From assembly GCF_034047335.1 (NCBI RefSeq), contig NZ_CP139137.1, forward strand, positions 4,148,179 through 4,212,178: a DNA stretch of 64,000 bases, read 5' to 3'. The notes under the pieces were generated by a model. The model was given only the letters and a program-made list of their open reading frames with translations. It ran no database searches and was not told the origin of the DNA. This document shows positions 50,885-59,704 of this stretch, piece after piece. The stretch comes from Chryseobacterium sp. JJR-5R (GTDB lineage: Bacteria; Bacteroidota; Bacteroidia; Flavobacteriales; Weeksellaceae). Positions within the stretch are counted from its first letter, which is position 1. Every line of letters starts with the position of its first letter. The position numbers and the translations under genes were made by a program.

Positions 50885-51691
50885 TTACTGGATCACAATG
50901 CTTTTTGTCCTGACGGTATGGGCAGAAAAATACCCTAAAGACCCGTTGCTGATATTGCCTGGAGGATTAGCCGGCGTGACTCCTCCTCCCGGGCCTCCTC
51001 CTGAAAGCTGCAGAAGAGCGGAATAAAAAGTATAGACATTGTTATCAATCGACTGCATCTCGACATGGATCATATCTCCCGCCACCACTTTGATATCATC
51101 TGTTTCTTCATCATCATTCGGCAGCAGCAGAGGCCTTTGGTTCGGGAGCCCATTGTTTACATTATCAGAGAATTCCGAGAAGAATTTTTTAGGGTTATTG
51201 TTTACCGTAAAAACGAAAAGATAACGGTTTCCTAAAGCGGGAGAATCTGTAAAGACAGGCAGAAGCGTATAGCTTGTCTCTCCTCCCACCATGAAAGAAT
51301 CCTGCTCAAGCCCCTCGAAATCTACCGGTTGAGGCATGGTGCTCTGTGCAGTGTACTGCTGCCCTTCGGCATTGATATTCAACGTGTAAACTCTTCCGGG
51401 CTGTCCTGTAAATGCGGATGCCTGATAAACTCCGTTGCCTGCATACTGCATGGTTTCCGTGTGACCGGCATTATCGCTTAAAACCACCTGGGCATTCGCA
51501 ACAGCCGGATACTGATTGGACTCTGTAAAATCCACCGACTTTGTTATTTTTACAAAATAAGGCCCGGCCTGATCCGTTATATTGCCTTCGATGACGATTT
51601 TACCGCTCTGGTTTTCCAGGTCAAGATCGATTTCTTTTTCGCAGGCCGTTACCAAAAATAAGGCAGTTATGATTAAAACTATATTTTTCAT
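50885..51691 (-). CDS. DUF4249-domain lipoprotein paired with a TonB receptor
   Basis: The 268-aa protein has a lipobox FLVTACEKEID (Cys at about residue 17) and the DUF4249 pattern GKIVIEGNITDQAGPYFVKI and VYTLNINAEGQQYTAQSTMPQP. DUF4249 proteins are encoded immediately after CarboxypepD_reg-like TonB receptors in Bacteroidota, as here (4-bp gap). It is probably a surface-exposed accessory of the receptor for substrate capture; the substrate is unknown. Confidence 0.87.
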   Translation of the reverse strand: MKNIVLIITALFLVTACEKEIDLDLENQSGKIVIEGNITDQAGPYFVKITKSVDFTESNQYPAVANAQVVLSDNAGHTETMQYAGNGVYQASAFTGQPGRVYTLNINAEGQQYTAQSTMPQPVDFEGLEQDSFMVGGETSYTLLPVFTDSPALGNRYLFVFTVNNNPKKFFSEFSDNVNNGLPNQRPLLLPNDDEETDDIKVVAGDMIHVEMQSIDNNVYTFYSALLQLSGGGPGGGVTPANPPGNISNGSLGYFSAHTVRTKSIVIQ

Positions 51692-51694
51692 CAG

Positions 51695-54034
51695 TTAAAA
51701 TTTGAAATTATACGTGATATTGGGTACCCATTTGAACAGCGAAGTCTGCACTGCCCTTGTTGTTCCCGGTTTGTCAGGATTGTCTTCAAAAGTAATCGTG
51801 TAGGCATTTTCACGCCCGTAGATGTTGTAAATACCAAATGACCAGGAACCTTTAAACCGTTTACTGCCTTCCGGCTCATAAGTAGCGTTCAGATCCATCC
51901 GGTGGTAAGCAGGCATCCTGTCGGCATTCCGGCTGCTGTACTGGAAGATCGTCTGTCCGTTCAGCTCATACTTTCCGGTAGGGAATGTTACCGCATTTCC
52001 GGTGCTGTAGAGGAATAATCCTGAAAAAGACCATTTCGGGTTCAGCTCATAGGTTGCTACTACCGAAAGGTCATGGGTTTTATCCACCCTTGCATTATAC
52101 CATTCATTGTCATTGATGCCGTTTATCTTCCTTTCTGTTTTGGATAAGGTATAGGAAATCCAGCCGGTGAGTCTTCCGCTTTTCTTTTTGGCAATGATTT
52201 CAAGGCCGTAAGCCCTTCCCTTCCCGAAAAGCAGCTCACTTTCTACATCGGCTGCAGTATCGAATGAAATCTGTGCCCCGTTTTTGTAGTCAATCTGGTT
52301 CTGCATGGATTTGTAATACACCTCGGCATTCAGCTCGTAATTATTATTGCTGAAATTCCTGCTGTAACCCGCGCTTACCTGATCTGCAATTTCAGGTTTT
52401 ACGGTATAGCTACTCCCGATCCACTGATCGGTAGGGTTTCCGCTTCCGCTGTTGCTCAGCAGGTGCAGGTTCTGGGTATTCCGGGAATAGCCTCCCTTTA
52501 CGCTGCTCACTTCATTGATCCTGTAATTCGCGGTAATCCGCGGTTCAAGGTTAACATATGTTTTCCCGAATTTCCCTTTTTCCAGAAATTCAGAACCGGT
52601 AAGTATGCCGTTTTCATAGGTGTTAAAAGTATCGCCGCCCAAAACACTGAACAGCGAAACCCTCGCCCCGTAATTGATGGTCAGTTTTTCGGTTGCCTTG
52701 AAATCATCATTTATATAAAATGCATTTTCCCAGGAATACCTTGAATTTCTCGGAAAGCTGCTTACACTGGTACCGGAAGCACTGCTTGGCGTAATGGTAT
52801 GGTAAACAGACTGTAAACCGAAACGGACAGAATGCCTGTTCCCGGCAAACCAGGTAAAATCCTGTTTCAGGTTCCAGTCATCGATCACCGAATCCAGCCC
52901 GAAAGTATTGTTGTTGCTGCTCAGGCTTACATTGTAATTGTAGTTGCTGTAGATCAGTGATGTATTGGAGAACAGTTTACTGCTGATGATGCTGTTCCAG
53001 CGTAGAGTGGCCGTTGTATTTCCCCAGTCTGTAGAAAAAGTATCTCCCAATCCCAAAACATCCCTTCCGAAGTATCCTGATAAGTAAAGCCGGTTGTTTT
53101 CATTGATCTGGTAATTTGCCTTCAGGTTTAAATCATAGAAATACAGCTTGCTGTCTTTGAAATCATCCGTTGCCTTAAGGAATACATCAGCATACGTTCT
53201 TCTTCCTGAAACGATGAATGAAGATTTTTCCTTCTGGATGGGCCCCTCAACGCTTAGCCTGCTGCTGATCAGCCCGATTCCTCCGTTGACATTGTAATCT
53301 TTATTGTTCCCGTCCTTCATTTTGACATCCAGAACAGAAGATAGCCTTCCTCCGTACTGGGCAGGGCTGTTTCCCTTGATGATGCTGGCATCTTTCAGGG
53401 CATCACTGTTAAAAGTGCTGAAAAAGCCAAGAAGATGAGAAGCATTATACACTGCTGCTTCATCCAGTAGGATAAGATTCTGGTCGGTAGCCCCGCCTCT
53501 TACGCTGAAGCCGCTGCTGCCTTCACCGTTGCTTTTGATGCCGGGTAAAAGCTGTATTGTTTTCATGACATCTTTTTCACCGAATAAGACCGGAAGCTTC
53601 TCAATACTTTTAATGCTTAAGCTTTCCGTTCCCATCTGCGCGGAAGTCAGGTTCCTGTCTTTTTTAATTCCTGAAATCACCACCTCATCAATTTTCCCGG
53701 TTCTTTCTTCTTCCTCCCCTTCTCCGGAATCCAGCTGTAGGTCCTGCTTGATGTTGTCTTCAACGGTGATGCTCTGCTGAAAATCTTTATATCCGGGATT
53801 GGAAACTATCAGGCGGTAGGTTCCTTTCGGAAGGGAAAGCGAGTAAAAGCCGTATTCATTGGCAACCACTGAAACAGAAGGATCCTCAGCAACCCTTACG
53901 GTAACTCCGATCAGCAATTCGCCGTTTTTTTTGTCTTTTACTGTGCCGCTTACCGAATACTGCTGTGCAAAAACAACAGTACTGAAACAGATTGCTGCTG
54001 CGGAAGTGGCCGCCTTTAAAAGGAATGTCTGCAT
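51695..54034 (-). CDS. TonB-dependent receptor with carboxypeptidase-like N-domain
   Basis: The 779-aa protein has a signal peptide (ATSAAAICFSTVVFAQ), a carboxypeptidase regulatory-like domain (residues about 25-105, VSGTVKDKKNGELLIGVTV), a plug (TIQLLPGIKSNGEGSSGFSV) and a barrel with C-terminal strand WVPNITYNFKF. It forms a two-gene unit with the DUF4249 lipoprotein, the classical receptor and accessory pair. The substrate is unknown. Confidence 0.9.
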   Translation of the reverse strand: MQTFLLKAATSAAAICFSTVVFAQQYSVSGTVKDKKNGELLIGVTVRVAEDPSVSVVANEYGFYSLSLPKGTYRLIVSNPGYKDFQQSITVEDNIKQDLQLDSGEGEEEERTGKIDEVVISGIKKDRNLTSAQMGTESLSIKSIEKLPVLFGEKDVMKTIQLLPGIKSNGEGSSGFSVRGGATDQNLILLDEAAVYNASHLLGFFSTFNSDALKDASIIKGNSPAQYGGRLSSVLDVKMKDGNNKDYNVNGGIGLISSRLSVEGPIQKEKSSFIVSGRRTYADVFLKATDDFKDSKLYFYDLNLKANYQINENNRLYLSGYFGRDVLGLGDTFSTDWGNTTATLRWNSIISSKLFSNTSLIYSNYNYNVSLSSNNNTFGLDSVIDDWNLKQDFTWFAGNRHSVRFGLQSVYHTITPSSASGTSVSSFPRNSRYSWENAFYINDDFKATEKLTINYGARVSLFSVLGGDTFNTYENGILTGSEFLEKGKFGKTYVNLEPRITANYRINEVSSVKGGYSRNTQNLHLLSNSGSGNPTDQWIGSSYTVKPEIADQVSAGYSRNFSNNNYELNAEVYYKSMQNQIDYKNGAQISFDTAADVESELLFGKGRAYGLEIIAKKKSGRLTGWISYTLSKTERKINGINDNEWYNARVDKTHDLSVVATYELNPKWSFSGLFLYSTGNAVTFPTGKYELNGQTIFQYSSRNADRMPAYHRMDLNATYEPEGSKRFKGSWSFGIYNIYGRENAYTITFEDNPDKPGTTRAVQTSLFKWVPNITYNFKF

Positions 54035-54354
54035 GGGTTATTTTTTATTGTCGTATAGCTTGTTATAATTTTAAGTCATTTGTAAAATATGAAACATAGA
54101 ATCCGGAGCAGTGCATACAAAAGCCCTTCTGCCGGCAAATGAGCCGCAATAATACGATTTAATAATGTATTACTGCACCAGGAAAACGCCGGAACAGGTA
54201 AAATATTTTGCTGTTTCAGAATCCTAACAAAAAAATAATACTGCTTTTGAAATTATTATTCTGTGGGTTGAAGTACCGCTATCTGCTTACTTCAGGTAAA
54301 ATTATCATGGAGTATTTATATTACATCGTATATTTGTTAAAATTAAAATTTAAT
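54035..54354. other. 320-bp divergent intergenic region
   Basis: The region contains the start region of the leftward TonB receptor and the surE -7 box at 54329-54336. No exact -7 box is visible for the receptor, and I see no small gene or other signal. Confidence 0.55.
54329..54336 (+). promoter_or_regulatory. Promoter -7 box (TATATTTG) of surE
   Basis: An exact TAnnTTTG lies 18 bp before the ATG at 54355. It rules out upstream in-frame starts for surE. Confidence 0.7.
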
Positions 54355-55125
54355 ATGGAAAGACCTCTTATTCTGGTTACGAATGATGACGGAATCACAG
54401 CACCGGGTATCAGAAATCTTGTCAGTTTTATGAATGAAATCGGAGACGTTGTGGTGGTAGCACCCAACTCCCCTCAAAGCGGTAAAGGCCATGCCATTAC
54501 CATCAATTCCACTCTGAGTTATGAAGAAGTGCAGCTTGAAGGTCCGCAGACGGATTTTTCATGCAGCGGAACGCCTGTAGACTGTGTAAAAATGGCCCTT
54601 GATAAAATTTTACCGAGAAGGCCGGATATTGTGGTTTCAGGAATCAACCACGGAGCCAATTCTTCCATTAACGTGATCTATTCCGGTACCATGTCTGCCG
54701 CAGTAGAAGCCGGCGTGGAAAGCCTTCCTGCCATCGGATTCTCCCTGCTGGATTTCAGCTGGGAAGCAGACTTTACACAGGCCAAGGATTATATCCAGAA
54801 TATTGTCAGAAGAACCCTGGAACAGCCTATGCCTAAAGGAGTTGTTTTAAATGTTAACATCCCGAAACTTTTAAAAGAAGAAATTAAAGGCGTGAAGGTC
54901 TGCAAGCAGGCTCATGCCAAATGGGAAGAAAATTTTGACGAAAGGATAAATCCCCACGGTAAAAAATACTACTGGCTGACCGGATATTTCAATAATATGG
55001 ATGAATCCGAAGATGCTGATGAAACGGCTTTGGCCAACGGATATATCTCAATTGTTCCGGTGAAGTTTGACTTAACAGCGTATGAGTATATAAATACACT
55101 GAGCGAGGTAATGAAGTTTGAATAA
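54355..55125 (+). CDS. surE: 5'/3'-nucleotidase SurE
   Basis: The 256-aa protein has the SurE metal motifs ILVTNDDGITAPGI (paired Asp), VAPNSPQSGKGHAITI and GINHGANSSINVIYSGT with the essential Asn/Gly loop. It dephosphorylates nucleoside monophosphates. The start at 54355 (MERPLILVTNDDG) is fixed by the -7 box, not the upstream ATGs in the same frame. The final TAATG overlaps the start of the next gene. Confidence 0.95.
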   Translation: MERPLILVTNDDGITAPGIRNLVSFMNEIGDVVVVAPNSPQSGKGHAITINSTLSYEEVQLEGPQTDFSCSGTPVDCVKMALDKILPRRPDIVVSGINHGANSSINVIYSGTMSAAVEAGVESLPAIGFSLLDFSWEADFTQAKDYIQNIVRRTLEQPMPKGVVLNVNIPKLLKEEIKGVKVCKQAHAKWEENFDERINPHGKKYYWLTGYFNNMDESEDADETALANGYISIVPVKFDLTAYEYINTLSEVMKFE

Positions 55126-55787
55126 TGTATCAGAAACTAGACAATCCTGTTTATCATTCACTTAATGAATACCACAAAAATTTTTGTTTAAACTTTGGAG
55201 ATTCTAAGTTTTATAATCCTGAAGTTGCGGCTTTCGGTGGTTCATTAAAGGTAGCAAAAGATAAAGATATCGCAGAATATTTAAAAATCTGTGATGATTT
55301 TCTTATTTTCGGAGCTAGGCCTCAAGATAATTTTACAAAAGTATTTTCTCAGCTTGTCTGTGACCAATATGTCTTAGAAAAGAAAATCGACCTGGATTTT
55401 ACAGAAGAAATAGTCCTTTTACAAGAGGAAAATAATGAAGAACTCTTAGGTTTTATTAAAAACTTCTATCCTTATTACTTTAAAAGCAGAACTCCGGAAC
55501 TGGGCCGTTATTTTGGCATTTTTAAGGACAATAAACTGGTAGCAGTTACAGGTGAAAGAATGCAGATAGCCGATATGACTGAAGTAAGTGCTGTTATTAC
55601 AGATACGGCTTATCATGGAAAAGACTATGCCAAACAGCTTATTGCCTTTGTTACCGATAAAATATTTGAAGATCATAAGACTCCTTTCCTCCATGTGGCG
55701 GAAAGTAATACTGGCGCTAAAAAACTTTACGATAAATTAGGTTTTAATCACAGAGGAACCATCAATTTACGGAGTGTAAAGGGGTAG
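55125..55787 (+). CDS. GNAT-family acetyltransferase
   Basis: The 220-aa protein has an N-terminal region (residues 1-100) of unknown type and a C-terminal GNAT fold with GERMQIADMTEVSAVITDTAYHGKDYAKQLIAFV, in which the Y-HGKDYA loop binds acetyl-CoA, and FLHVAESNTGAKKLYDKLGF. The arrangement matches the larger GNAT members with an amino-terminal domain. The substrate is unknown. The ATG overlaps the surE stop by 1 bp. Confidence 0.82.
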   Translation: MYQKLDNPVYHSLNEYHKNFCLNFGDSKFYNPEVAAFGGSLKVAKDKDIAEYLKICDDFLIFGARPQDNFTKVFSQLVCDQYVLEKKIDLDFTEEIVLLQEENNEELLGFIKNFYPYYFKSRTPELGRYFGIFKDNKLVAVTGERMQIADMTEVSAVITDTAYHGKDYAKQLIAFVTDKIFEDHKTPFLHVAESNTGAKKLYDKLGFNHRGTINLRSVKG

Positions 55788-55799
55788 AAACTACCCCTT
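55779..55799 (+). terminator. Terminator-like hairpin at the surE-GNAT unit end
   Basis: AAGGGGTAG (55779-55787) and CTACCCCTT (55791-55799) form a 9-bp stem around an AAA loop, overlapping the stop codon. The following tract is only weakly T-rich. Confidence 0.5.
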
Positions 55800-55874
55800 C
55801 TCCTTATTTGATAGAATTTTTATTCATTTATTTAGAAGAAATTCAAGTTTTGTTCATTCATTAAATACATGCAT

Positions 55875-57278
55875 TTAAAAGAGGATTTTATCTTCTCTTC
55901 TCAATTCTTCCAGGTATTTGATTTTATCGTCCCGGTAAAAAAGGTTCATGGTCTCAAAAGGGATTAATTTTAAATCTTTATTGACGATATGAACGCATGA
56001 TTTCTTTACGGCACGGACATCAAAATCGTGGGCATCCATAAAATTCATGATGATAATCCTGAACAGATTGTCGTAATCCAGATTCGGAGCTGAAACGTCC
56101 GGCAGGCAGCACAGCAGCTGATTGACTTTAGGCTGTACCTTGTCCACAGAAATTCCCGTACTGAAAATATCCAGGAGCTTCATCTGAAGGCCGCTGTCCT
56201 GCTCATATACAATCGTATTCCTGGTTTCATTGTTCAGCAGGTCAGCCGGATTAATGTACCGGGTTAAAGGGATGGTTTCACCTTCCAGTTTCAGGATATA
56301 TCCCATTGCCAGCGCATCCGGATTGCACGGGACCGGAATAATATCATCTCCGTTGAGAAGCGGGAACTGGTTCAAGATTTCCTGCCTTACTTCTGTTAAT
56401 GTAATTTTTTCATGCGCAGAATCATCACGGTTCCTGCCGGCAATTTCCACAGGCTGGAAAGTAATTCCGCGGACACATTTCTGTTTTAAGGCAAATTCAA
56501 TGATTTTTCCGATCTCATCAATATTTTTATCTTTCTGGAGAACAATTACCAGCGTAGTGGAAAGGTTCAGGGCATTAAGCTTTTCCAGTGCTTTCATCCG
56601 GATATCCGTAAGGTCTTTTCCTCTGAAATCCTGAAGCACTTCAGGCCTGAAAGAGTCAAACTGAAGGTAAACTTCAAATTCCGGGGCATAGGTGGCTAAC
56701 TTTTCCGCAAAACCCGGATCATTGGCAATCCGTACCCCGTTGGTATTCAGCATCAGGTGCTTGATCGGTTTTGATTTCGCAATATCCATGATTTTAAAAA
56801 ACTCAGGATGGATCGTCGGTTCGCCACCGCTGATCTGTACCACGTCCGGTTCGCCTTCATTTTTAACAATAATATCAAACATGGCTTCGATTTCCTCCAG
56901 GGTCCTGTGGCTTCCGTAATGCGGGGAAGACATAGCGTAACAGGTCGGGCAGGTAAGATTGCAGCGGTCTGTTACCTCAACGATCGAGAGGCAGCTGTGC
57001 TGCTCATGGTCAACACACAGGCCGCAGTCATAAGGGCATCCGTATTCAACGTCAGTTCCGAAATGGACCGGCATTTCAGAGGCCTTGTTATAGTTTCTGA
57101 TGTTTTTGTAATAGTGGACATCTGAAGCAATTTTCGTCTTAAAAAATCCGTGATCCGGACATCTTTTGGTCATGAAAACAGCTTCGTCTTCAATAATGAT
57201 CTTGGCACCTACCCTTTTGAGGCATTCCGGGCAAAGGCTGAGGGTATAATCGTAATAGGTATAATTTCTTACAGGCAT
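55875..57278 (-). CDS. COG1964/Tes-like radical SAM enzyme with extra iron-binding cysteines
   Basis: The 467-aa protein has the radical SAM cluster motif RCNLTCPTCY (CxxxCxxC) after VEVTD and a GGEP motif (ISGGEPTIHPEF). An N-terminal CPECLKRVG and RCPDHGFF pair resembles a rubredoxin-like iron site. Additional cysteines occur in YGCPYDCGLCVDHEQHSC and near the C-terminus (LLCCLPDV, KKSCVHIV), allowing further Fe-S clusters. This layout is that of COG1964 proteins, which include the archaeal lipid-linking enzyme Tes; lipid activity here is inference. I start at MPVRNYTYYDYT (57278). Genes upstream encode a 77-aa membrane protein and an Lgt-like protein. Confidence 0.82.
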   Translation of the reverse strand: MPVRNYTYYDYTLSLCPECLKRVGAKIIIEDEAVFMTKRCPDHGFFKTKIASDVHYYKNIRNYNKASEMPVHFGTDVEYGCPYDCGLCVDHEQHSCLSIVEVTDRCNLTCPTCYAMSSPHYGSHRTLEEIEAMFDIIVKNEGEPDVVQISGGEPTIHPEFFKIMDIAKSKPIKHLMLNTNGVRIANDPGFAEKLATYAPEFEVYLQFDSFRPEVLQDFRGKDLTDIRMKALEKLNALNLSTTLVIVLQKDKNIDEIGKIIEFALKQKCVRGITFQPVEIAGRNRDDSAHEKITLTEVRQEILNQFPLLNGDDIIPVPCNPDALAMGYILKLEGETIPLTRYINPADLLNNETRNTIVYEQDSGLQMKLLDIFSTGISVDKVQPKVNQLLCCLPDVSAPNLDYDNLFRIIIMNFMDAHDFDVRAVKKSCVHIVNKDLKLIPFETMNLFYRDDKIKYLEELRREDKILF

Positions 57279-57289
57279 AGTTTGGATTT

Positions 57290-57523
57290 TTACATTCCTC
57301 CGCAGACAAACCCGCTGATCAGTCCGCAAATTAATAATGAGATCAGCATGGTCAGCAGGAACTGCTTGGTTGAAAATTTACGGCTGTCTTTGCTTTCATA
57401 AATAAGTTTGACAAAAACAGTAATAATCAGTGAGACAAATAGTGAGACCCCGAGAATGACCAGAATGATCATCGCGACTAATCCTTCCAGGCCTCCGACT
57501 TCCAAAAGCGTCAGGTTTTTCAT
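57290..57523 (-). CDS. Small membrane protein in the Lgt-like/radical SAM unit
   Basis: The 77-aa protein has two hydrophobic helices, at about residues 12-38 (GLEGLVAMIILVILGVSLFVSL) and 54-76 (KQFLLTMLISLLICGLISGF). The start overlaps the Lgt-like stop by 4 bp (ATGA), and the radical SAM start lies 11 bp downstream. No family recognised; it may act as a membrane partner of either neighbour. Confidence 0.65.
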   Translation of the reverse strand: MKNLTLLEVGGLEGLVAMIILVILGVSLFVSLIITVFVKLIYESKDSRKFSTKQFLLTMLISLLICGLISGFVCGGM

Positions 57524-58341
57524 ATTTTTTTGGTGTTTTTTATGACCGGTAAACGGATCTCTTTTTTAATCTTATAAATGTAATAAATAATTACACATAC
57601 ACACACGATCTGGATGGTACCTAAATTTCCTAACAGTTCTGTTCTGGGCTTGATGAAATCCAGCATGAACCTGAATGTAAAATAGCTGAGCATAAAGAGC
57701 TGGAATATAAACCCTGACGGAAAGTTCCTTCTTGCCTGCAGGGTTTTTAGGCAGATCCAGAGGACGATCAGAAAAGCAATTTCATACAGTGCAACCGGAT
57801 GCCTCAGATACTGGTCTCCCAGATGCATCCCGAAAACTGAGTCCGTAGGAATTCCATAGGTTTCTTCATGGATTCCTGTCAGGAAACAGCCGATCCTGCC
57901 GATGATCATAGCCAACATCAGAGGATAAACCATCAGGTCTCCGGTACTTGTTCTGTGTCCGACTGTTTTTTTCGCCAGTTCCACGCCTACGAGCCCGAAA
58001 GCCAGCCCGCCGACAATGGTATTGTTTGTCCAGAATGTTTTTATCGTAAAATGTTCAAAAAGCCTGTACGGATTTTCCAGATTACCGATTAATTTAGAAC
58101 CGATTAAAGCTCCCGCAGTTGCCCCGATCAAAACCGCTGCCGAAGTATTGAACGAAACTTTTTCTGCTGATTTTCTTTTCAGGTAAAAATAATAACGCAT
58201 CCCGATAAATATCCCTAACGTTTCAAAAACAGGGTGCGCAAGAACCGTCTTGCCGAAAATCTGAAAAGTAACCGGGAAATCCATCAATTCAAAAATAAGG
58301 TTATTTTTTTGTAATGCAGGCAAATAATATCCTTCACTCAT
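57520..58341 (-). CDS. Lgt-family membrane protein (prolipoprotein diacylglyceryl transferase-like)
   Basis: The 273-aa polytopic protein has the Lgt signature region MIIGRIGCFLTGIHEETYGI and HPVALYEIAFLIVLW, and the C-terminal FTFRFMLDFIKPRTE with the conserved Arg. Position 146 (E. coli numbering) is Cys rather than Asn, and the His-Gly-Gly of E. coli His103 reads VGG in NNTIVGGLAFGLVGVEL. A Cys at the first position also occurs in other Lgt-family proteins. It may transfer a lipid to an acceptor other than prolipoprotein. It heads the unit with the 77-aa protein and the radical SAM enzyme. Confidence 0.8.
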   Translation of the reverse strand: MSEGYYLPALQKNNLIFELMDFPVTFQIFGKTVLAHPVFETLGIFIGMRYYFYLKRKSAEKVSFNTSAAVLIGATAGALIGSKLIGNLENPYRLFEHFTIKTFWTNNTIVGGLAFGLVGVELAKKTVGHRTSTGDLMVYPLMLAMIIGRIGCFLTGIHEETYGIPTDSVFGMHLGDQYLRHPVALYEIAFLIVLWICLKTLQARRNFPSGFIFQLFMLSYFTFRFMLDFIKPRTELLGNLGTIQIVCVCVIIYYIYKIKKEIRLPVIKNTKKI

Positions 58342-58469
58342 CTAATATTTCTTTGGGGGTATGTATATAGAGATATAGAGGGTAAAAGTATCTTAAATTG
58401 CTTGTAAAAACCCCTATTTTAAATATCCGTCAAATCTTTTCCTTAACTTTAAGTAAAATAGTTTCAGTT

Positions 58470-59510
58470 ATGAGAATAGAATATGATATAAAACTGGGTT
58501 TTAAGGACGTGATGTTCCGCCCGAAACGCTCTACGCTGAAATCCCGTTCGGAAGTTGACCTGGAAAGGGAATTCACATTCAGGCATACAAAGAAGAAATG
58601 GAAAGGAACCCCGGTTATAGCGGCCAACATGGATACGGTAGGAACTTTTGAAATGGCTGTTGAACTGGCAAAGGACAAGATGATTACAGCCGTTCATAAA
58701 CATTATACCGTTGAAGAATGGTCTGGTTTTTTAAATTCCCAGCCTGAAGATATCCATCAGTATATTGCTTTAAGTACCGGGACCGGAACTGCAGATGAAG
58801 AAAAATTAAGGATTATCCTCGGAAAGCACCCGAAAATTCAATTTCTCTGTATTGATGTAGCCAACGGTTATTCCGAACATTTTGTAGATTTTGTAAAGCG
58901 GACAAGGGCTAATTTCCCGGATAAGATTATTATTGCGGGCAATGTGGTGACCGGCGAAATGGTTGAGGAACTTCTTCTGGTAGGTGCGGATATTATTAAA
59001 GTCGGCATCGGGCCGGGCTCGGTATGTACTACCCGTATAAAAACCGGTGTAGGCTATCCCCAGCTTTCTGCCGTTATCGAATGTGCGGATGCGGCACACG
59101 GCCTGGGCGGCCATATCATTGCAGACGGCGGGTGCAAAGTGCCGGGTGATGTTGCAAAAGCTTTCGGGGGCGGCGCAGATTTTGTGATGCTGGGCGGAAT
59201 GTTTGCAGGGCATGATGAAAGCGGCGGTGAGATCATTGAGGAAAACGGGAAAAAATTCCGGCTGTTTTACGGAATGAGTTCTAAAACAGCCATGGACAAG
59301 CATTCAGGAGGAGTTGCAGAATACAGGGCTTCTGAAGGAAAAACGGTAAAAGTTGCTTATAAAGGTCCGGTTTCAGAAACGGTAAAGGATATTCTGGGCG
59401 GCGTCCGTTCAACCTGTACATATGTCGGGGCCTCAACGTTGAAGCAACTGTCTAAAAGAACGACCTTTATCAGAGTACAGGAACAGGAAAACCAGGTATT
59501 TAAGGATTAA
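58470..59510 (+). CDS. guaC: GMP reductase
   Basis: GuaC deaminates GMP to IMP with NADPH. The 346-aa protein is very close to the E. coli type: LGFKDVMFRPKRSTLKSR, AANMDTVGTF, VCIDVANG-like CIDVANGYSEHF, the catalytic Cys in GIGPGSVCTTR, and the C-terminal RTTFIRVQEQEN. The start is the ATG at 58470 (MRIEYDIKLGF); an in-frame ATG-like start at 58398 would add an atypical hydrophobic stretch. It is divergent from the Lgt-like gene. Confidence 0.95.
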   Translation: MRIEYDIKLGFKDVMFRPKRSTLKSRSEVDLEREFTFRHTKKKWKGTPVIAANMDTVGTFEMAVELAKDKMITAVHKHYTVEEWSGFLNSQPEDIHQYIALSTGTGTADEEKLRIILGKHPKIQFLCIDVANGYSEHFVDFVKRTRANFPDKIIIAGNVVTGEMVEELLLVGADIIKVGIGPGSVCTTRIKTGVGYPQLSAVIECADAAHGLGGHIIADGGCKVPGDVAKAFGGGADFVMLGGMFAGHDESGGEIIEENGKKFRLFYGMSSKTAMDKHSGGVAEYRASEGKTVKVAYKGPVSETVKDILGGVRSTCTYVGASTLKQLSKRTTFIRVQEQENQVFKD

Positions 59511-59704
59511 CTGTCAGATTAAAACCTATGCAGATTGTTCCGCAGAAGCACTACAGGAAACTGAATTGACCGCGGGACAATTGTCTTTAAGAAAGTTTCT
59601 TCCCGAGATCATAGGTAATCTGATCATTTATAGGTTGTGAAAACCAGACTATATGCAAGCCTAATCTTTAGAGATAATGATGATGATAATCCAGCTACAT
59701 CTGA

